Shown here in pieces: positions 12,964 through 13,361 of a stretch of 13,361 bases of DNA (positions within the stretch are counted from its first letter, which is position 1; every line of letters starts with the position of its first letter). Below the pieces are notes generated by a model. It did no database searches. It worked only from the letters and a program-made list of their open reading frames with translations, and was not told where the DNA came from. Position numbers and translations under genes: made by a program. Source of the stretch: Bacteroidota bacterium (lineage in GTDB: Bacteria > Bacteroidota > Bacteroidia > Chitinophagales > Chitinophagaceae); assembly GCA_023392575.1 (NCBI GenBank), contig JAEVYV010000280.1, forward strand, positions 1 to 13,361. The letters are read 5' to 3'.

Positions 12964-13361
12964 TATGTTGCCTGCTGTGTTTTGTCTTGTGATGTTTTAC
13001 TCGATTGCTTAAACATAAGTTTTTTCATTACATAGCCAAATGATAAACCAGCCAGAGTCCAAATAATAGCGCCAATTATCAGTTTCCTTGGCTCGTATGC
13101 CTCGCCTTCAAAAAGCGGAAGGACAATGTCCATAAATAAAAACATAAAAACTCCCCAGCCCAAGCCCTCTGCCGCCCAGTTGTACTCAGGGGTAGTCAGG
13201 TTTAAGGGTCTTGAAAACTTCTTTTTTTGAACTAAAAGCCATTTCTTTTTCCAGCTTTTCCTAAACCATATCCAAATCGGGAACGCCACTCCCAAAAGAA
13301 TTAGGCTAGTGAAGTTTCTCAAACATGGGATTGTGTTCCCGCAGTTGTCGCAGTACAAGCC
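12963..13361 (-). CDS. Membrane protein with N-terminal CxxC pair, partial
   Basis: The frame is open to the window edge, so the N-terminus is missing; the visible part is about 132 residues. It begins with YCDNCGNTIPCL, half of a zinc-ribbon or rubredoxin-like knuckle whose partner Cys pair may lie outside or be absent. Three membrane helices follow, at about 16-32, 66-84 and 93-112 of the visible part. A very basic segment (FRKSWKKKW, then QKKKFSRPL) between the first two suggests a cytosolic loop. The C-terminus is polar (KTSQDKTQQAT). A TTG at 13356-13358 could be a start, but the Cys-rich context argues that the protein extends further. No family is recognised. It is the most upstream of the minus-strand genes in the right part. 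Confidence 0.65.
   Translation of the reverse strand, partial: GLYCDNCGNTIPCLRNFTSLILLGVAFPIWIWFRKSWKKKWLLVQKKKFSRPLNLTTPEYNWAAEGLGWGVFMFLFMDIVLPLFEGEAYEPRKLIIGAIIWTLAGLSFGYVMKKLMFKQSSKTSQDKTQQAT

Overview
The window looks like chromosomal DNA from a Bacteroidota member, most likely Chitinophagaceae-like. This rests on a phenylalanyl-tRNA synthetase alpha chain with the zinc-knuckle insertion seen in that phylum, AQ-type signal peptides with a carboxypeptidase-regulatory-like domain, TAnnTTTG-type promoter boxes and few Shine-Dalgarno sites. No rRNA, tRNA, insertion sequence or CRISPR array is visible.

Left part (1-8123), moderately GC-rich with intact genes: pheS (+); two minus-strand membrane proteins (63 and 215 aa) that share nearly the same 25-residue C-terminal tail; a plus-strand run of 3-hydroxyacyl-CoA dehydrogenase, NAD-dependent epimerase/dehydratase and a secreted carboxypeptidase-regulatory-like protein; then a minus-strand M20 amidohydrolase followed by two tiny ORFs (32 and 31 codons) that converge on the secreted-protein gene; then a divergent acyltransferase-3 membrane protein. 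Gaps here carry runs of 7-bp units of four different sequences. One run fills the whole gap from the stop codon of the dehydrogenase to the start codon of the epimerase.

Right part (8124-13361), more AT-rich and looser: every gene is on the minus strand and is followed by a long spacer. Genes are a PdxH-like flavin oxidase, a histidine-rich TPR lipoprotein, a serine beta-lactamase-like hydrolase and a membrane protein with a CxxC pair cut by the window edge. Between them are remnants: the C-terminal piece of a CPBP-type membrane protease, an in-frame membrane-helix ORF after the hydrolase stop, and a 61-codon ORF. Several spacers share short collinear blocks just 3' of minus-strand genes, which suggests a diverged dispersed repeat or cassette-like element. 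The region reads as accessory and partly decaying.

No known multi-gene defence or biosynthetic system is recognisable. The most original signals are the heptad-periodic spacers, the shared C-terminal tail, the tandem tiny ORFs and the shared blocks downstream of genes.
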